Origin: an uncultured Schlesneria sp.
GTDB taxonomy: Bacteria; Planctomycetota; Planctomycetia; Planctomycetales; Planctomycetaceae
Assembly (NCBI GenBank): GCA_903899985.1
Contig: CAIULL010000256.1
Span: forward strand, 1 to 43,235
Direction: 5' to 3'
Length of the DNA: 43,235 bases
Shown: in pieces, positions 42,703-43,235 of the stretch
Layout: each line of letters starts with the position of its first letter
How positions within the stretch are numbered: the first letter of the stretch is position 1
Program-made: the position numbers and the translations under genes
The notes under the pieces: generated by a model
Database searches by the model: none
Told to the model about the DNA's origin: nothing
What the model saw: only the letters and a program-made list of their open reading frames with translations

Positions 42703-43235
42703 ATGAAGACTTGTGCAACTGCGTTATCTGTCGCCGCGTTATCGTTAAGCTTTCTGAGCATGCAAGTGATTGCAGACGATAAGAGCGCCGATCAAAAGAC
42801 GAATTCGGCGGTGACGCATCATTTCCGAACGAGTGCTATTGAGGGGATGGCTGTCGTCAATAACGAGGACGAACACCTTGGTAAAGTGAAGGATCTGGTT
42901 ATCGAGTTGGAGACTGGGACGATCGTCTACGCCGCCCTTGATTTTGGCGGCTTTATCGGGATTGGCGACAAACTGTTTGCGGTTCCCTGGGACGCTTTCA
43001 AGCTTGGGTCGAAGGACAAAGTCGAACACCTTGTGCTGGCCACAACGAAGGAAAAGCTCAAAAACGCACCGGGCTTCGACAAGAGTCACTGGCCCGTTGC
43101 AGCCGATCCCACGTGGTCGCACGTGGACAAGTTCTATGCTCCATTAAAAACAGCAAAACAGGCTGTTGCTCTTGCCTTGTCTCAGCCAGGATCTGCCGCG
43201 ATCCCAGAGTGTCTGGAAAAACTGAAGCTTTCAGA
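42703..43235 (+). CDS. PRC-barrel domain protein, cut by window end
   Basis: The frame is open from ATG 42703 (AAGGATG context with a GAGG ribosome site near 42690) to the end of the window. It begins with a signal peptide (ATALSVAALSLSFLSMQVIA) and then a PRC-barrel: GMAVVNNEDEHLGKVKDLVI, VYAALDFGGFIGIGDKLFAVP and ending at FYAPL. At least 177 residues are visible and the 3' end is missing. PRC-barrels occur in RNA processing and photosynthetic proteins and in small exported stress proteins; the last fits best. Confidence 0.85.
   Translation, partial: MKTCATALSVAALSLSFLSMQVIADDKSADQKTNSAVTHHFRTSAIEGMAVVNNEDEHLGKVKDLVIELETGTIVYAALDFGGFIGIGDKLFAVPWDAFKLGSKDKVEHLVLATTKEKLKNAPGFDKSHWPVAADPTWSHVDKFYAPLKTAKQAVALALSQPGSAAIPECLEKLKLS

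Overview
The window reads as a chromosome segment of a planctomycete, probably order Planctomycetales. This is inferred from gene content: a PEP-CTERM protein, a giant CheB-CheR hybrid kinase, a CsrA domain fused to a receiver, exported enzymes with Sec or Tat signals, membrane-anchored HEAT repeats, and small DUF3309 and Lmo0937-type membrane proteins. I name no genus.

1-6.4 kb is a prophage or prophage remnant: the end of a repeat-rich tail or fibre-like protein, a complete terminase large subunit, a portal protein fused to a long C-terminal region with an acetyltransferase-like stretch, and a small zinc-ribbon protein. No capsid, protease or integrase is visible. A 98-bp near-perfect inverted repeat lies between terminase and portal. 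6.4-12.1 kb holds housekeeping and unknown genes: a DJ-1/PfpI protein, a membrane protein with a long charged tail followed by a six-unit ~60-bp tandem repeat, a LipM-like octanoyltransferase that may be leaderless, an FHA protein, a small conserved-looking protein and a rhodanese. 12.3-16.0 kb is a leftward carbon-storage block (galT, glgA) next to a CsrA/H-box/receiver fusion that has its own terminator and a GGA-rich leader.

16.3-21.3 kb carries the 1469-residue CheB-CheR-PAS-kinase-receiver protein and a small membrane protein. 21.4-23.4 kb is a leftward toxin-antitoxin-like pair, Xre-ImmA/IrrE protease plus PIN domain, with a perfect palindromic operator. 23.6-30.9 kb is a leftward set of genes: an exported hydrolase, an exported methyltransferase, a CoA-disulfide-reductase/rhodanese fusion, a YgaP-like rhodanese, an ArsR regulator and a Tat-exported sulfite-oxidase-like enzyme. 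Several of these fit reactive sulfur handling. Nested palindromes with GTGCCACTG/CAGTGGCAC ends sit in the spacers of this region.

31-43 kb looks like a stress and envelope region: small membrane proteins (Lmo0937-like, DUF3309, a 61-residue protein), a large hybrid kinase followed by a receiver-DUF2294 fusion, a membrane HEAT-repeat protein, DoxX, a Cys-rich copper-storage-like protein, a cupin with an ESFPASD tail, a PEP-CTERM protein and the start of a PRC-barrel protein.

The most interesting signal is a putative structured RNA with four copies (about 31.12-31.23, 35.81-35.97, 40.54-40.69 kb on +; 40.38-40.26 kb on -). Each ends in a long U-tract terminator hairpin 70-160 nt upstream of a small membrane or metal-binding protein gene. 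Two copies are closely similar and show compensatory base changes. It could be a riboswitch-like attenuator or a family of small RNAs.
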